DNA of 64,000 nt, taken from assembly GCA_046292445.1 (NCBI GenBank), contig JBKBQT010000013.1, positions 1 to 64,000 on the forward strand, written 5' to 3'. The DNA is from CALIZF01 sp046292445 (GTDB taxonomy: Bacteria > Pseudomonadota > Alphaproteobacteria > Rhodobacterales > Rhodobacteraceae). Shown here piece by piece: positions 25,148-33,967 of this stretch. Position numbers and translations under genes: made by a program. Position 1 is the first letter of the stretch. Each line of letters opens with the position of its first letter. The notes under the pieces are model-generated. The model had not been told where the DNA came from. It saw only the letters and a list, made by a program, of their open reading frames with translations, and did not search any database.

Positions 25148-25711
25148 ATGGCGAACGAGCGGTTTCCCGGCTGGCACGGCACGACGATCCTCGCCGTGCG
25201 GCGGGGCGGCGTGGTGGCGGTGGCGGGCGACGGGCAGGTGAGCCTCGGGCAGACGGTCATCAAGGGCACCGCGCGCAAGGTGCGGCGGCTGGCACCGGGG
25301 GGGCATCCGGTCGTGGCCGGATTCGCCGGATCCACCGCCGATGCGTTCACCCTGCTCGAGCGGCTGGAGAAGAAGCTCGAGGCCAGCCCCGGACAGTTGC
25401 AGCGCGCCTGCGTCGAGTTGGCCAAGGACTGGCGGACGGACAAATATCTGCGCAACCTCGAGGCGATGCTGATCGTCACCGACGGGGCGGCGATCTATGT
25501 CCTCACCGGGTCGGGCGACGTGCTCGAGCCCGAGCATGACGTGGCCGCCATCGGGTCGGGCGGGATGTTCGCGCTGGCCGCCGCCCGGGGGCTGATGGAA
25601 ACCGCGCTGGATGCCGAGGGCGTGGCGCGGCGGGCGATGGCGATTGCCGCCGATATCTGCGTCTACACCAACGGCGCGCTGACGGTCGAGATCATCGGGG
25701 CGGCTGCATGA
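25148..25711 (+). CDS. hslV: ATP-dependent protease peptidase subunit HslV
   Basis: HslV is the threonine peptidase of the HslUV (ClpQY) protease. The 187-residue product has an 11-residue leader (MANERFPGWHG) before TTILAVRR. The catalytic residue is therefore T12, exposed after removal of a propeptide, unlike E. coli where only Met is removed. The motif AGDGQVSLGQTV and GSGGMFALAAA support the call. A GAGGGAG site precedes the ATG. It is coupled through an ATGA overlap to a membrane protein, which is in turn coupled to hslU. Confidence 0.95.
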   Translation: MANERFPGWHGTTILAVRRGGVVAVAGDGQVSLGQTVIKGTARKVRRLAPGGHPVVAGFAGSTADAFTLLERLEKKLEASPGQLQRACVELAKDWRTDKYLRNLEAMLIVTDGAAIYVLTGSGDVLEPEHDVAAIGSGGMFALAAARGLMETALDAEGVARRAMAIAADICVYTNGALTVEIIGAAA

Positions 25712-26772
25712 CGATCGCGCGCGACGATTTGCGCGCGGCCGTCGCGGCCGGGCTGATCGACGAGCGGCAGGCGGCGGGGCTCATGGCGCTCGCCGAGGCG
25801 CGGCGCGGGGCGCGCGCGTCGCTCGATGCGCGGGAGGAACCGTTCGAGCTGTTCCGCGGTTTCAACGAGATCTTTATCGTCGTCGGGCTCGTGATCCTGT
25901 TTGCCGGCTGGTCGGCGCTGTCGGGCGTGCTGGAATTCGCCGTGCTCGGGATGCGCGGTGCGCCGGCTATCCTGACGGCGGCGGCCACGATGGCGGGCCT
26001 TGCGGTGCTCGCACGGTATTTCACGCTCAAGAGGCGCATGGTCGCGCCCTCGATCGCGCTCACGGTGATGTTCGCGCTGTCTGCGGCGCAGGCGGGGGTG
26101 TCGCTTGGCTGGGTGGCCGGTCTCGCCTTCGGGCCGCGCTTCGTGCTGGCCGCGGCGCTGGCGACGGTCGCGATCGGGGCCTGGTATGCGGTCTTTCGCG
26201 TCCCCTTTGCCATGGCGCTCGTGGCGCTCGGCGTGTTCGCGACGGCGGTGGCGGTGCAGGTTTCGGGCGGCGCGCTGCCCGAGGATCCGGCCGATTTCTT
26301 CCTGCTCACCAAACAGGGTCCGTTTGCCTGGGTGACGATCGTGATCGGCATTGCGGCGCTCGGCGGGGCGCTCTGGTTCGACATGTCGGACCCGCATCGC
26401 GTGGGCCTGCGCGCGGCAACCGGGTTCTGGTTGCATGTCATCGCCGCCCCGGTGATCGTGAATACCGTCGCGCTGTCGCTGCTCGAGATCGGCACGCTCG
26501 GGGCGCAGATGGCGCTGATGCTGTTCCTCGCCGCCGTCGCGCTGTTTGCCGTAGTGATCGACCGGCGGTCGTTCCTTGTGTCGGGCGTCGGCTATGTCGT
26601 CGCGCTTGCGGTGATCTTCTTGCAGGACGACGCGGCGCTGGCGATCCTCGCCCTCGGGCTTGCGCTGGTCCTGCTCGGGGCGCAGTGGGAACGGCTGCGC
26701 GCCCGTCTCATGCGGGCGCTGCCCGCCTTTCCGGGCAAGACCCGCCTTCCCCCCTGGGAGTCCCCCGCATGA
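25708..26772 (+). CDS. Multi-pass membrane protein between hslV and hslU
   Basis: This 354-residue protein of unknown function has a soluble N-terminal part (residues 1-50, charged) followed by about nine hydrophobic segments. It resembles DUF2157-type membrane proteins in layout, but I saw no functional motif. It overlaps hslV and hslU by 4 bp on each side (ATGA junctions), so it is made together with the protease subunits. Such an inserted gene is unusual compared with the simple hslVU pair of enterobacteria. Confidence 0.7.
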   Translation: MTIARDDLRAAVAAGLIDERQAAGLMALAEARRGARASLDAREEPFELFRGFNEIFIVVGLVILFAGWSALSGVLEFAVLGMRGAPAILTAAATMAGLAVLARYFTLKRRMVAPSIALTVMFALSAAQAGVSLGWVAGLAFGPRFVLAAALATVAIGAWYAVFRVPFAMALVALGVFATAVAVQVSGGALPEDPADFFLLTKQGPFAWVTIVIGIAALGGALWFDMSDPHRVGLRAATGFWLHVIAAPVIVNTVALSLLEIGTLGAQMALMLFLAAVALFAVVIDRRSFLVSGVGYVVALAVIFLQDDAALAILALGLALVLLGAQWERLRARLMRALPAFPGKTRLPPWESPA

Positions 26773-28073
26773 CCGACCTGACCCCGCGCGAGATCGTGAG
26801 CGAGCTCGACCGTTTCATCATCGGCCAGCAGGCCGCCAAGCGCGCGGTCGCGGTCGCGTTGCGCAACCGCTGGCGGCGCCGGCAGCTCGAACCGGGGCTG
26901 CGCGAAGAGGTCTATCCCAAGAACATCCTGATGATCGGCCCCACCGGCGTCGGCAAGACCGAGATCTCGCGCCGGCTCGCCCGGCTGGCCCGCGCGCCCT
27001 TCCTCAAGGTCGAGGCGACCAAGTTCACCGAAGTGGGCTATGTCGGCCGCGATGTGGACAGCATCATCCGCGACCTCGCCGACGCCGCGATGGCCGAGAC
27101 GCGGGCGCGGATGCGCGAGGATGTCAAACCCCGCGCCCACAGGGCCGCCGAGGAACGTGTCATCACCGCACTGGCCGGCGCCGACGCCCGCGAGGGCACG
27201 CGCGAGATGTTCCGCGGCAAGCTCAAGCGCGGCGAGCTTGACCAGACCGTCATCGAGGTCGAGGTGGCCGATACCGCCCCGGCGATGCCGATGCTCGACC
27301 TGCCGGGGATGGGCGGGGGCATGGGGGCGATGAACCTCGGCGACATTCTGGGCAAGGCGTTCGGCGGGCGGCGCACGCGCCGGCGGATGACGGTCGCCGA
27401 AAGCCACGACATCCTGATCGCGGAAGAGGCCGACAAGCTGCTCGACGACGAGGCGGTCAAGGCCGCGGCGCTCGAGGCGGTGCAGGAAAACGGCATCGTG
27501 TTCATCGACGAGATCGACAAGGTCGCCACCCGCGCCGAGGCCCGCGGCGCCGATGTCAGCCGCGAGGGGGTGCAGCGCGACCTGCTGCCGCTGATCGAGG
27601 GCACGACGGTGAGCACGAAATACGGGCCGGTGCGGACGGACCACATCCTGTTCATCGCCTCGGGCGCGTTCCATGTCGCAAAGCCGTCGGACCTTCTCCC
27701 CGAGTTGCAGGGGCGGCTGCCGATCCGGGTGGAGCTTCAGCCGCTGACCGAGGGCGATTTCGTCCGCATCCTGACCGAGACCGACAACGCGTTGACACGC
27801 CAGTATACCGCCCTGATGGGCACCGAAGGGGTGACGGTCAGCTTTACCGCCGAGGGGATCGCCGCGCTCGCCCGGATCGCGGCAGAGGTGAACCGCAGCG
27901 TCGAGAACATCGGGGCGCGGCGGCTCTACACCGTGATGGAACGGGTGTTCGAGGAACTGTCGTTCGCCGCCCCCGACCGGTCCGGCGAGGCGGTCATCGT
28001 GGATGCGGCCTTTGTCGAGCGCCACCTCGGCGATCTTTCGCGGTCGGCGGATCTGAGCCGCTACGTTCTGTAG
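26769..28073 (+). CDS. hslU: ATP-dependent protease ATPase subunit HslU
   Basis: HslU is the AAA+ unfoldase partner of HslV, 434 residues. It has Walker A GPTGVGKT (residues 57-64), the substrate-gripping pore loop GYVG (residues 90-93), the intermediate domain (about 110-230, with a Gly/Met-rich stretch), Walker B VFIDEIDK, and the C-terminal tail DLSRYVL that docks into HslV. It is translationally coupled to the upstream membrane protein. Confidence 0.97.
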   Translation: MTDLTPREIVSELDRFIIGQQAAKRAVAVALRNRWRRRQLEPGLREEVYPKNILMIGPTGVGKTEISRRLARLARAPFLKVEATKFTEVGYVGRDVDSIIRDLADAAMAETRARMREDVKPRAHRAAEERVITALAGADAREGTREMFRGKLKRGELDQTVIEVEVADTAPAMPMLDLPGMGGGMGAMNLGDILGKAFGGRRTRRRMTVAESHDILIAEEADKLLDDEAVKAAALEAVQENGIVFIDEIDKVATRAEARGADVSREGVQRDLLPLIEGTTVSTKYGPVRTDHILFIASGAFHVAKPSDLLPELQGRLPIRVELQPLTEGDFVRILTETDNALTRQYTALMGTEGVTVSFTAEGIAALARIAAEVNRSVENIGARRLYTVMERVFEELSFAAPDRSGEAVIVDAAFVERHLGDLSRSADLSRYVL

Positions 28074-28128
28074 CCCCGGCCGCTTGCGGCGGGCTTCTTT
28101 GCGGCGGGCGGCGGTGTATGGTCGCGGC

Positions 28129-29241
28129 ATGTGGCGCACGATTCTTCTCCTTGTCCTTGTGATCGCTGCCTGCGCGCCGCGCGGGCAGATGACGGTGGTT
28201 GCGGCTGCGCGCGGGATCGGTGCGCAGCAGACGGTCTTTGTCGGCACCAACCGGTCCGCCGAGCCCGAGCCGGCGCGGTTCGGCCGCGGCCGCGAGGAAC
28301 GCGAGGCCTACCGGCGCTATGTCCTGTCCATCCCGCCGGACCGCAAACCGGGCGAACTCACCTGGCCGCCGCGGGGCGGCACGCCCGATCCGCGCAGGCA
28401 CTTCCTGACGCTGGAGGAAACGGCCTTTGCCGATGCCGCTGGTTTCCGCGCTGCCCTCGCCGGGCAGATGGCAACGGCGCGGCGCGGTCAGCGGGACGTT
28501 GTGGTGTTCGTGCACGGGTTCAACACGAACTTTGCCGAAGGCGTCTACCGCGTCGCGCAGCTGGCGCATGACCTGCAGTTTCCCGGCGCGACGGTGCATT
28601 TTTCCTGGCCTTCGGCGGGCGATGCGCTCGGCTATGTCTACGACCGCGATTCGGCACTCTCGGCGCGCGACCGGCTCGAGGCGCTGCTCGACCAGGTCGC
28701 GGCGGCAGGGGCCGAACGGATCCTCATCTTCGGCCATTCGATGGGCGCGGCGCTGACGATGGAGACGATCCGGCAGGCACGTCTGGCCGGCAGCCCTTTC
28801 ATGCGGCGCCTGCAGGGCATCGTGCTCATGTCGCCCGATATCGACGTCGAGGTATTCCGGGGCCAGGCAATGCGGATCGGGAAGCTGCCGCAACCGATCC
28901 TCGTGTTCTCGTCGCAGCGGGACCGGGCGCTGTCGCTGTCCTCGCTGGTGGCGCGCGAGCCGAACCGGCTTGGCAACCTCACGGATCTGCGGCACGTGGC
29001 GGATCTGGACGTGGTGCTGCTTGACGTGACGGCGTTTTCCACCGGCCTTGGTCACCTGACCCCGGGCACGTCGCCGCAGCTCATCGCGCTGCTGAACCGG
29101 TCGCAGGAGATCGACGCGGCCCTCAACGCCGATGCGGAATCGCGGATCGGGATCCTGCCGGGTACGGTGCTGACGCTGCAGGGCGCGACGCGGATCATCG
29201 TGTCGCCGGTCGTCGGTCTTGCCGGCGCGCTGCGGCAGTAG
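28129..29241 (+). CDS. Lipoprotein alpha/beta hydrolase (DUF900 type)
   Basis: This 370-residue protein starts with a lipoprotein signal (MWRTILLLVLVIAACAPRG), so C15 should be lipidated. The hydrolase part has FVHGFNTNF (oxyanion loop) and the nucleophile elbow GHSMGA, typical of the DUF900 family of uncharacterised serine hydrolases. The substrate is unknown. The ATG at 28129 was chosen because the signal peptide begins there. It ends 3 bp before the stop of the convergent smr gene. Confidence 0.82.
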   Translation: MWRTILLLVLVIAACAPRGQMTVVAAARGIGAQQTVFVGTNRSAEPEPARFGRGREEREAYRRYVLSIPPDRKPGELTWPPRGGTPDPRRHFLTLEETAFADAAGFRAALAGQMATARRGQRDVVVFVHGFNTNFAEGVYRVAQLAHDLQFPGATVHFSWPSAGDALGYVYDRDSALSARDRLEALLDQVAAAGAERILIFGHSMGAALTMETIRQARLAGSPFMRRLQGIVLMSPDIDVEVFRGQAMRIGKLPQPILVFSSQRDRALSLSSLVAREPNRLGNLTDLRHVADLDVVLLDVTAFSTGLGHLTPGTSPQLIALLNRSQEIDAALNADAESRIGILPGTVLTLQGATRIIVSPVVGLAGALRQ

Positions 29242-29244
29242 GCG

Positions 29245-29838
29245 CTACCGGTTGCGCCGCAGATAGACGTAGAGTGCGCCGGCCCCACCATGCCGCCGAT
29301 GCGCCTCGGCGACCTGCAGGACGCGCGGGCCGAGGGGCGGCTGGGCAAGCCATTGCGGCACCGCATGGCGCAGCGCCCCGATGCGGGCGGGCATGGGCGC
29401 GCCCTCGTCGCGCAGCTTGCCCTTGCCGGTGATGACCAGCACCAGCCGCATGCCCGCGGCATGGGATTGCAGGACGAAGCGGACGAGTTCGGGATGCGCC
29501 TCGGCCAGCGTCATGCCGTGCAGGTCGAGCCGCGCCTCGGGCGCCTTGCGGCCGCGCAGCATGGTGTCGAACGCCTTCCGGTCCATCTGGACGGGGGCCT
29601 GCCCCAGCCGGTCGGCCAGCGTCGGCGCAAGGTCGTGGTGCAGCGGCCTGTCGGGCGCGCGGGCGCCGACGCGAAAGGCGGGCAGGCCGCCGGGGGGTTT
29701 GGGCGGCTTGGGCGCCGGCGCGGGCGGCGCCTCTGGCGGGCGATGCGCCGGCCGCGCGGGGTGGAGCGGGCGGGCCGTGCCGGCAACGGCGCGCCAGAGC
29801 GCCTCTTCCTCCGGGTCGAGCCCTCGCTTGCGCGGCAC
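29245..29838 (-). CDS. Smr-domain protein
   Basis: This 197-residue protein has a basic, proline-rich N-terminal half and a C-terminal Smr domain. The motifs LDLHGMTLAEA and VITGKGK carry the residues of the MutS2-type Smr endonuclease fold. Bacterial stand-alone Smr proteins act on branched DNA or on mRNA of stalled ribosomes; which applies here is unknown. The GTG at 29838 is the best available start, 5 bp after the mltA stop, although the ribosome site is weak. Confidence 0.85.
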   Translation of the reverse strand: MPRKRGLDPEEEALWRAVAGTARPLHPARPAHRPPEAPPAPAPKPPKPPGGLPAFRVGARAPDRPLHHDLAPTLADRLGQAPVQMDRKAFDTMLRGRKAPEARLDLHGMTLAEAHPELVRFVLQSHAAGMRLVLVITGKGKLRDEGAPMPARIGALRHAVPQWLAQPPLGPRVLQVAEAHRRHGGAGALYVYLRRNR

Positions 29839-29843
29839 GGGGA

Positions 29844-30854
29844 TCAAAGCCCGGGATCGAGGGAATCGGCCAGATCGATCGGCAGCAGCGTCACCATCCG
29901 CCCGGCGTCGCGCACGATGCCCGCCCGATTGCCGGCCTCGTCCCCGGATCCGTAGAAGATGTCGGCCCGCTGCGCCCCCTTGATCGCACCGCCGGTGTCC
30001 TGCGCGACCATCAGCCGCGCGAGCGGGAAAGCCCCGCCCTTTTCCACCCAGACCGGCGCGCCGAGCGGCACATGCGCCGGATCGACCGCCACCGTCCGCA
30101 GCGCCGTGACCGAGCGGGTCATCGCCCCGATCGGCCCGCGGTCGGGCCGCAGGTCCGGGATCTCGCGGAAGAACACGTAGGACGGGTTGTGCTGGAGCAG
30201 CGCCGCACCCTCGATGGGGTTGCGCCGCACCCAGGACCGGATCACCTGCGCCGACACCTGGTGCCGCTGGTAGACGCCGCGGCGCACCAGTTCCTCGCCG
30301 ATCGACCGGTAGGGCTGGTTGTTCTTGCCGGCGTAGCCGACGCGGATCACCCGCCCGTCCTCGAGGCGGATCCGTCCCGAGCCCTGCACCTGGAGAAAGA
30401 ACGCCTCCACCGGGTCGTCGAGCCAGGCGATCTCGAGCCCGCGGCCCGACAGGACCCCGCCGTTCTCGATCTCGCCCCGGGTGAACCACGGCGCGGTCTC
30501 GGGCAGCTCGGGCGGGCGGCGGTAGATCGGCCAGGCGAACCGTGCGGTGCGGCCGAGCGATCCGCGCAGTTCGGGTTCGTAATAGCCGGTGAAAAGCGCA
30601 GGCGGCGTGCCGATCACGACGGGGCGAAAGAACACCTCGAAGAAGGCCCGCGCATCGCGCACATCGCGCGCGATGCGGCAGACCGGGCCCCATTCGGGGC
30701 CCTGGATCAGGTCGCAGGTCTCGCGGAACGCGTCGAGGGCCGCGGCATGGTCGTCGCGCGGCCAGCCGGGCAGGGCGTCGAAGGACAGGGTTTCGGGCAT
30801 GGCCGGCTGCGCTGCGATGGCGAGACAGACCGCGACGAGCGCCGGGGCATGCAT
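29844..30854 (-). CDS. mltA: Membrane-bound lytic murein transglycosylase A
   Basis: MltA cleaves peptidoglycan glycan strands to 1,6-anhydro products in the periplasm. The 336-residue product has a signal peptide (about residues 1-20). The family core begins PVVIGTPPALFTGYYEPELRG, and the 3D-domain segment MVAQDTGGAIKGAQRADIFYG carries the catalytic aspartate. No lipobox is clear, so it may be soluble or loosely attached. It lies between the Tim44-like gene (10 bp upstream) and smr (5 bp downstream) on the same strand. Confidence 0.95.
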   Translation of the reverse strand: MHAPALVAVCLAIAAQPAMPETLSFDALPGWPRDDHAAALDAFRETCDLIQGPEWGPVCRIARDVRDARAFFEVFFRPVVIGTPPALFTGYYEPELRGSLGRTARFAWPIYRRPPELPETAPWFTRGEIENGGVLSGRGLEIAWLDDPVEAFFLQVQGSGRIRLEDGRVIRVGYAGKNNQPYRSIGEELVRRGVYQRHQVSAQVIRSWVRRNPIEGAALLQHNPSYVFFREIPDLRPDRGPIGAMTRSVTALRTVAVDPAHVPLGAPVWVEKGGAFPLARLMVAQDTGGAIKGAQRADIFYGSGDEAGNRAGIVRDAGRMVTLLPIDLADSLDPGL

Positions 30855-30864
30855 GCGCCGCCCC

Positions 30865-31533
30865 TCACTCTCCGGTGGCGACGAGCGTCCAGTTCGGATC
30901 GTCCGAGCCCATGATCCGCGAGAATGTCCAGATGTCGCGCTGGCGGCGGATTTCGGTCGGGCTGCCAGCCACGATTTCGCCGACCTTGTTGCGGGCGACC
31001 GAAGTCAGCTCGCCCACGAAGCGCACCGCGATTTCGGCTTCGCGGGTGTCGCGGTCGAAGGACGCCTCGTGCAGCGTCAGTTCGCGCAGGCCGACGAAAT
31101 TTGCCTCGATCGTCAACCCCTCGCGCTCGCGCGCCTCGATCACGGCGGCAAAGCTCTCGGCGACATCCTCGGAAAGGAAGGGGCGGATCGCGTCCATGTC
31201 GCCCTTTTCGAAGGACATCAGGATCATCTCGTAAGCGCCACGGGCCCCTCGAAGGAATTCGGACACCGAGAACGACGGCTCGGCCTGTTTCATCGCCGCA
31301 AGGGCGCGGGCGGTCGGGCTGCCCTCGGGCGCGTGGTCGGTGATGTCGCGGTCCTGTCCGCCCTCGATCACGGCAAAGTCACGCTTGCGCGGCCGGGCGT
31401 CGTCTGCCTCGATCGGGCGCGGTGCGGCCGGCTTTTCGAAACCCTCGCGCGTGCCCAGAACACTGCGCAGGCGCAGGATCAGAAACACCGCAATCGCGGC
31501 CAGAACAAGAAGCTGGAGCACGGACGAGCTCAT
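30865..31533 (-). CDS. Tim44/TimA-family membrane protein
   Basis: This 222-residue protein has an N-terminal membrane helix (residues 5-22), a charged linker, and a C-terminal Tim44-like domain of about 140 residues (SFSVSEFLRGARGAYEMILMSF onward). Bacterial relatives (TimA of Caulobacter) are inner-membrane proteins related to the mitochondrial import motor subunit Tim44; their role is not settled. AGAGGTAAGG precedes the ATG. It is the first gene of the minus-strand operon with mltA and smr, and is divergent from fxsA. Confidence 0.85.
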   Translation of the reverse strand: MSSSVLQLLVLAAIAVFLILRLRSVLGTREGFEKPAAPRPIEADDARPRKRDFAVIEGGQDRDITDHAPEGSPTARALAAMKQAEPSFSVSEFLRGARGAYEMILMSFEKGDMDAIRPFLSEDVAESFAAVIEAREREGLTIEANFVGLRELTLHEASFDRDTREAEIAVRFVGELTSVARNKVGEIVAGSPTEIRRQRDIWTFSRIMGSDDPNWTLVATGE

Positions 31534-31698
31534 CCTTACCTCTGTGAGGCCCGGTTCGGACCCTTGGTCGGGTCATCGACGGGCGAACGCAAGCGCGGCG
31601 TGGCAACCTCGCCGCGTGTCGTCTATGTAGGCTGTACCGGCGGTCAAGTCCACCGCCGCGGCGCGCGCCCGGTGCCGGATCGGGCAGAGGACACGGGA

Positions 31699-32127
31699 AT
31701 GTGGTTTTTTCTTGCGATTCTGCTCGTTCCGCTGATCGAGATCGGCCTGTTCATCGAGATCGGGGGATGGATCGGGCTTTGGCCGACGCTGCTGTGGGTT
31801 GTGGCCAGCACCGCCGCCGGGCTTGCGGCGATGCGGGCGGCGGGGGCGCAGACCCTCGCGCAGGTCAAGGCGGCGATGGACGGGCTGCGCGACCCGGCGC
31901 GACCGCTGGCCGACGGCGCGCTGCGGCTCGCGGGGGCGGCCTTGCTGGTGTTGCCCGGCTTTCTGACCGACGCGATCGGCCTTGCGCTGCTGGTGGCGCC
32001 GGTGCGCGCGCTGCTGCTGCAGCGGATCGCACGGGCGCGGGGCGGCGGAACGGATCCGCGGAAGGTCGTCATCGACGCCGAGTATCGCGACGTGACGCCG
32101 CGCGATCCGTCCGACCGGTTGCGCTGA
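31699..32127 (+). CDS. fxsA: FxsA-family membrane protein
   Basis: This 142-residue protein begins directly with membrane helices (MWFFLAILLVPLIEIGLFIE), has further hydrophobic segments at about residues 25-45 and 75-100, and a charged C-terminal tail. That is the layout of FxsA, a cytoplasmic membrane protein that in E. coli relieves phage T7 exclusion by F. Its normal role is unknown. A GAGGACACGGGA ribosome region precedes the ATG. It precedes secB by 86 bp. Confidence 0.85.
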   Translation: MWFFLAILLVPLIEIGLFIEIGGWIGLWPTLLWVVASTAAGLAAMRAAGAQTLAQVKAAMDGLRDPARPLADGALRLAGAALLVLPGFLTDAIGLALLVAPVRALLLQRIARARGGGTDPRKVVIDAEYRDVTPRDPSDRLR

Positions 32128-32213
32128 GCAGCGCGGCCGCGTTGTCCTTGAGGCACCGGCGCCTTCCTGCTAAGCGCTGCGCAGCACCCCGAAAATCCGG
32201 AGGAGGGAACACG

Positions 32214-32690
32214 ATGGCCGACGAGAACGGGGCCGCCCCGCAAGCGCCGCAGATCCGCATGCAGATCCTTGCGCAGTACATTCGCGATCTGTCGTTCGAG
32301 AATGCGCTGGCGCAAAAGGGGCTGTCGGGCGGCGACGTGCGCCCCGACATCCAGGTGCAGGTGAGCCTCGACGCCAAGAAGCGGCCGGTGGAAAACCAGT
32401 ATGAGGTGATCCAGAAATACAAGATCACCGCCAAGAACCAGGCCGGCAACGAGCCGCTTTTCCTGATGGAAATCGACTATGCCGGCATCTACGTGATCGA
32501 GGGCGTGCCGGACGAACAGTTGCATCCGTTCCTGCTCATCGAATGCCCGCGCATGCTGTTCCCCTTCGTGCGGCGGATCGTGTCGGACATGACGCGCGAC
32601 GGCGGCTTTCCGCCGCTCAATCTCGATGCGGTGGATTTCCTGCAACTCTACCGCAACGAGATGGCCCGGCGCAGCCAGGCGCCGAGCTGA
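32214..32690 (+). CDS. secB: Protein-export chaperone SecB
   Basis: SecB is the tetrameric cytosolic chaperone that keeps secretory proteins unfolded for SecA. The 158-residue product has the family core QILAQYIRDLSFENALAQKG and LLIECPRMLFPFVRRIVSD. A GGAGGAGGG site precedes the ATG. The position beside dnaQ in the origin region is conserved in alphaproteobacteria. Its stop is 1 bp from the stop of the convergent dnaQ. Confidence 0.97.
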   Translation: MADENGAAPQAPQIRMQILAQYIRDLSFENALAQKGLSGGDVRPDIQVQVSLDAKKRPVENQYEVIQKYKITAKNQAGNEPLFLMEIDYAGIYVIEGVPDEQLHPFLLIECPRMLFPFVRRIVSDMTRDGGFPPLNLDAVDFLQLYRNEMARRSQAPS

Positions 32691-32691
32691 G

Positions 32692-33378
32692 CTAGTCGCG
32701 CAGCCAGAGCGCACCCGGACCCATCGCGGCCACGAAGGCGGCATGCGCCTCGGCCTCTGCCGGGGTGATGCGGGGGGCAAGGGGGCGCGGGCGGGTCCGC
32801 GGCGTCTGCGGCGCGGCGCCGGGCCGACGGGCGCGGTCCTGTGCGGGCGCAAGGCCGAAGCCCGGCTGGCGGCCGCCGACAAGTTCCAGATAGACCTCGG
32901 CAAGGATCTCGCTGTCGAGCAGCGCGCCGTGTTTCGTGCGTGCGCTGTTGTCCACGCCGAACCGCCGGCAGAGGGCGTCGAGCGAACTCGGCGCGCCCGG
33001 AAACCGGGCCATCGCCATTGCGCGGGTATCGATGATCCGCGCCGGATCCAGCGGCGGCAGGTCGATCCGCCGGAATTCGGCATTGAGGAACCGCGCATCG
33101 AAACCGGCGTTGTGGGCGATCATCGGCGCATCGCCGAGGAAGGCGATCAGGTCGTCGGCGATCTGGTGAAACAGCGGCTTGTCGCGCAGGAATGCGTCGT
33201 CGAGCCCGTGGACGGCCTGCGCCTCGGGCGGCATGGGGCGCTCGGGGTTGAGGTAGCGGTGGAAGGTCCGCCCGGTCGGCAGATGATTCCACAGCTCGAC
33301 CGCGCCGATTTCCACCACCCGGTGCCCCTCGGCCGGATCGAGGCCGGTGGTTTCGGTATCGAGCACAACCTCACGCAT
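32692..33378 (-). CDS. dnaQ: DNA polymerase III epsilon subunit (3'-5' proofreading exonuclease)
   Basis: This DEDDh-type exonuclease of 228 residues edits polymerase III errors. ExoI (VLDTETTGLDP, residues 5-15), ExoII (IAHNAGFDARFLNAEF) and ExoIII (HGALLDSEI, with catalytic His and Asp) are all present. The C-terminal part (about 175-228) is proline/arginine-rich and probably contacts the alpha subunit. The start overlaps coaE by 8 bp. This is the last gene of maf-aroE-coaE-dnaQ. Confidence 0.95.
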   Translation of the reverse strand: MREVVLDTETTGLDPAEGHRVVEIGAVELWNHLPTGRTFHRYLNPERPMPPEAQAVHGLDDAFLRDKPLFHQIADDLIAFLGDAPMIAHNAGFDARFLNAEFRRIDLPPLDPARIIDTRAMAMARFPGAPSSLDALCRRFGVDNSARTKHGALLDSEILAEVYLELVGGRQPGFGLAPAQDRARRPGAAPQTPRTRPRPLAPRITPAEAEAHAAFVAAMGPGALWLRD

Positions 33379-33967
33379 CGCGGACCTCGCGGATATAGGC
33401 GATCAGGGCGGCGACGGCGGCCTCGACGGCGGCAAGGCCGAGCGTCTCGATCACATGCGTCGCACGCGCCCGCTTTTCGCGGTCGGGTAACTGCTTGGCA
33501 AGCAGGGCGTCGAACTGCGCCTCGGTCATGCCCGGGCGGGCGAGCACGCGGCGGCGCTGGAGGGCGGGCGGGGCGGTGACGGTCAGCGTCGCATCCATCA
33601 GCGAATCGGCGCCGGTCTCGAACAGGAGCGGAACGTCTAGCACGACGATGTCGGCGGTTGCCGCTTCGAGGAAGGCCGCCCGATCGGCGGCCACGAGTGG
33701 ATGGACGACCGATTCGATCCGCGCGAGCGCAGTTTCGTCGCGGGCGATCCAGACGCGCAGAGCGGCGCGGTCGATCGCCCCGGCGTGAACGGCCTGGGGA
33801 TGGATCGCACCGAGCGGAGCGACGGCCGCGCCGCCGGGCGCGTAGAGGCGGTGCACCGCGGCATCGGCATCCCAGACCGGCAGGCCGGCGGCGCGGAAGA
33901 AACCTGCCGTGGTAGACTTGCCCATTCCGATCGACCCGGTCAGGCCGAGCCGGTAGGCCCGCCTCAT
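33371..33967 (-). CDS. coaE: Dephospho-CoA kinase
   Basis: CoaE catalyses the last step of coenzyme A synthesis. The 198-residue protein has a Walker A GLTGSIGMGKST at residues 8-19, then VWDADAAVHRLY, a VVLDVPLLFETG segment and a C-terminal helical lid. The ATG at 33967 overlaps the aroE stop by 4 bp, and the end overlaps dnaQ by 8 bp. Confidence 0.95.
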   Translation of the reverse strand: MRRAYRLGLTGSIGMGKSTTAGFFRAAGLPVWDADAAVHRLYAPGGAAVAPLGAIHPQAVHAGAIDRAALRVWIARDETALARIESVVHPLVAADRAAFLEAATADIVVLDVPLLFETGADSLMDATLTVTAPPALQRRRVLARPGMTEAQFDALLAKQLPDREKRARATHVIETLGLAAVEAAVAALIAYIREVRDA

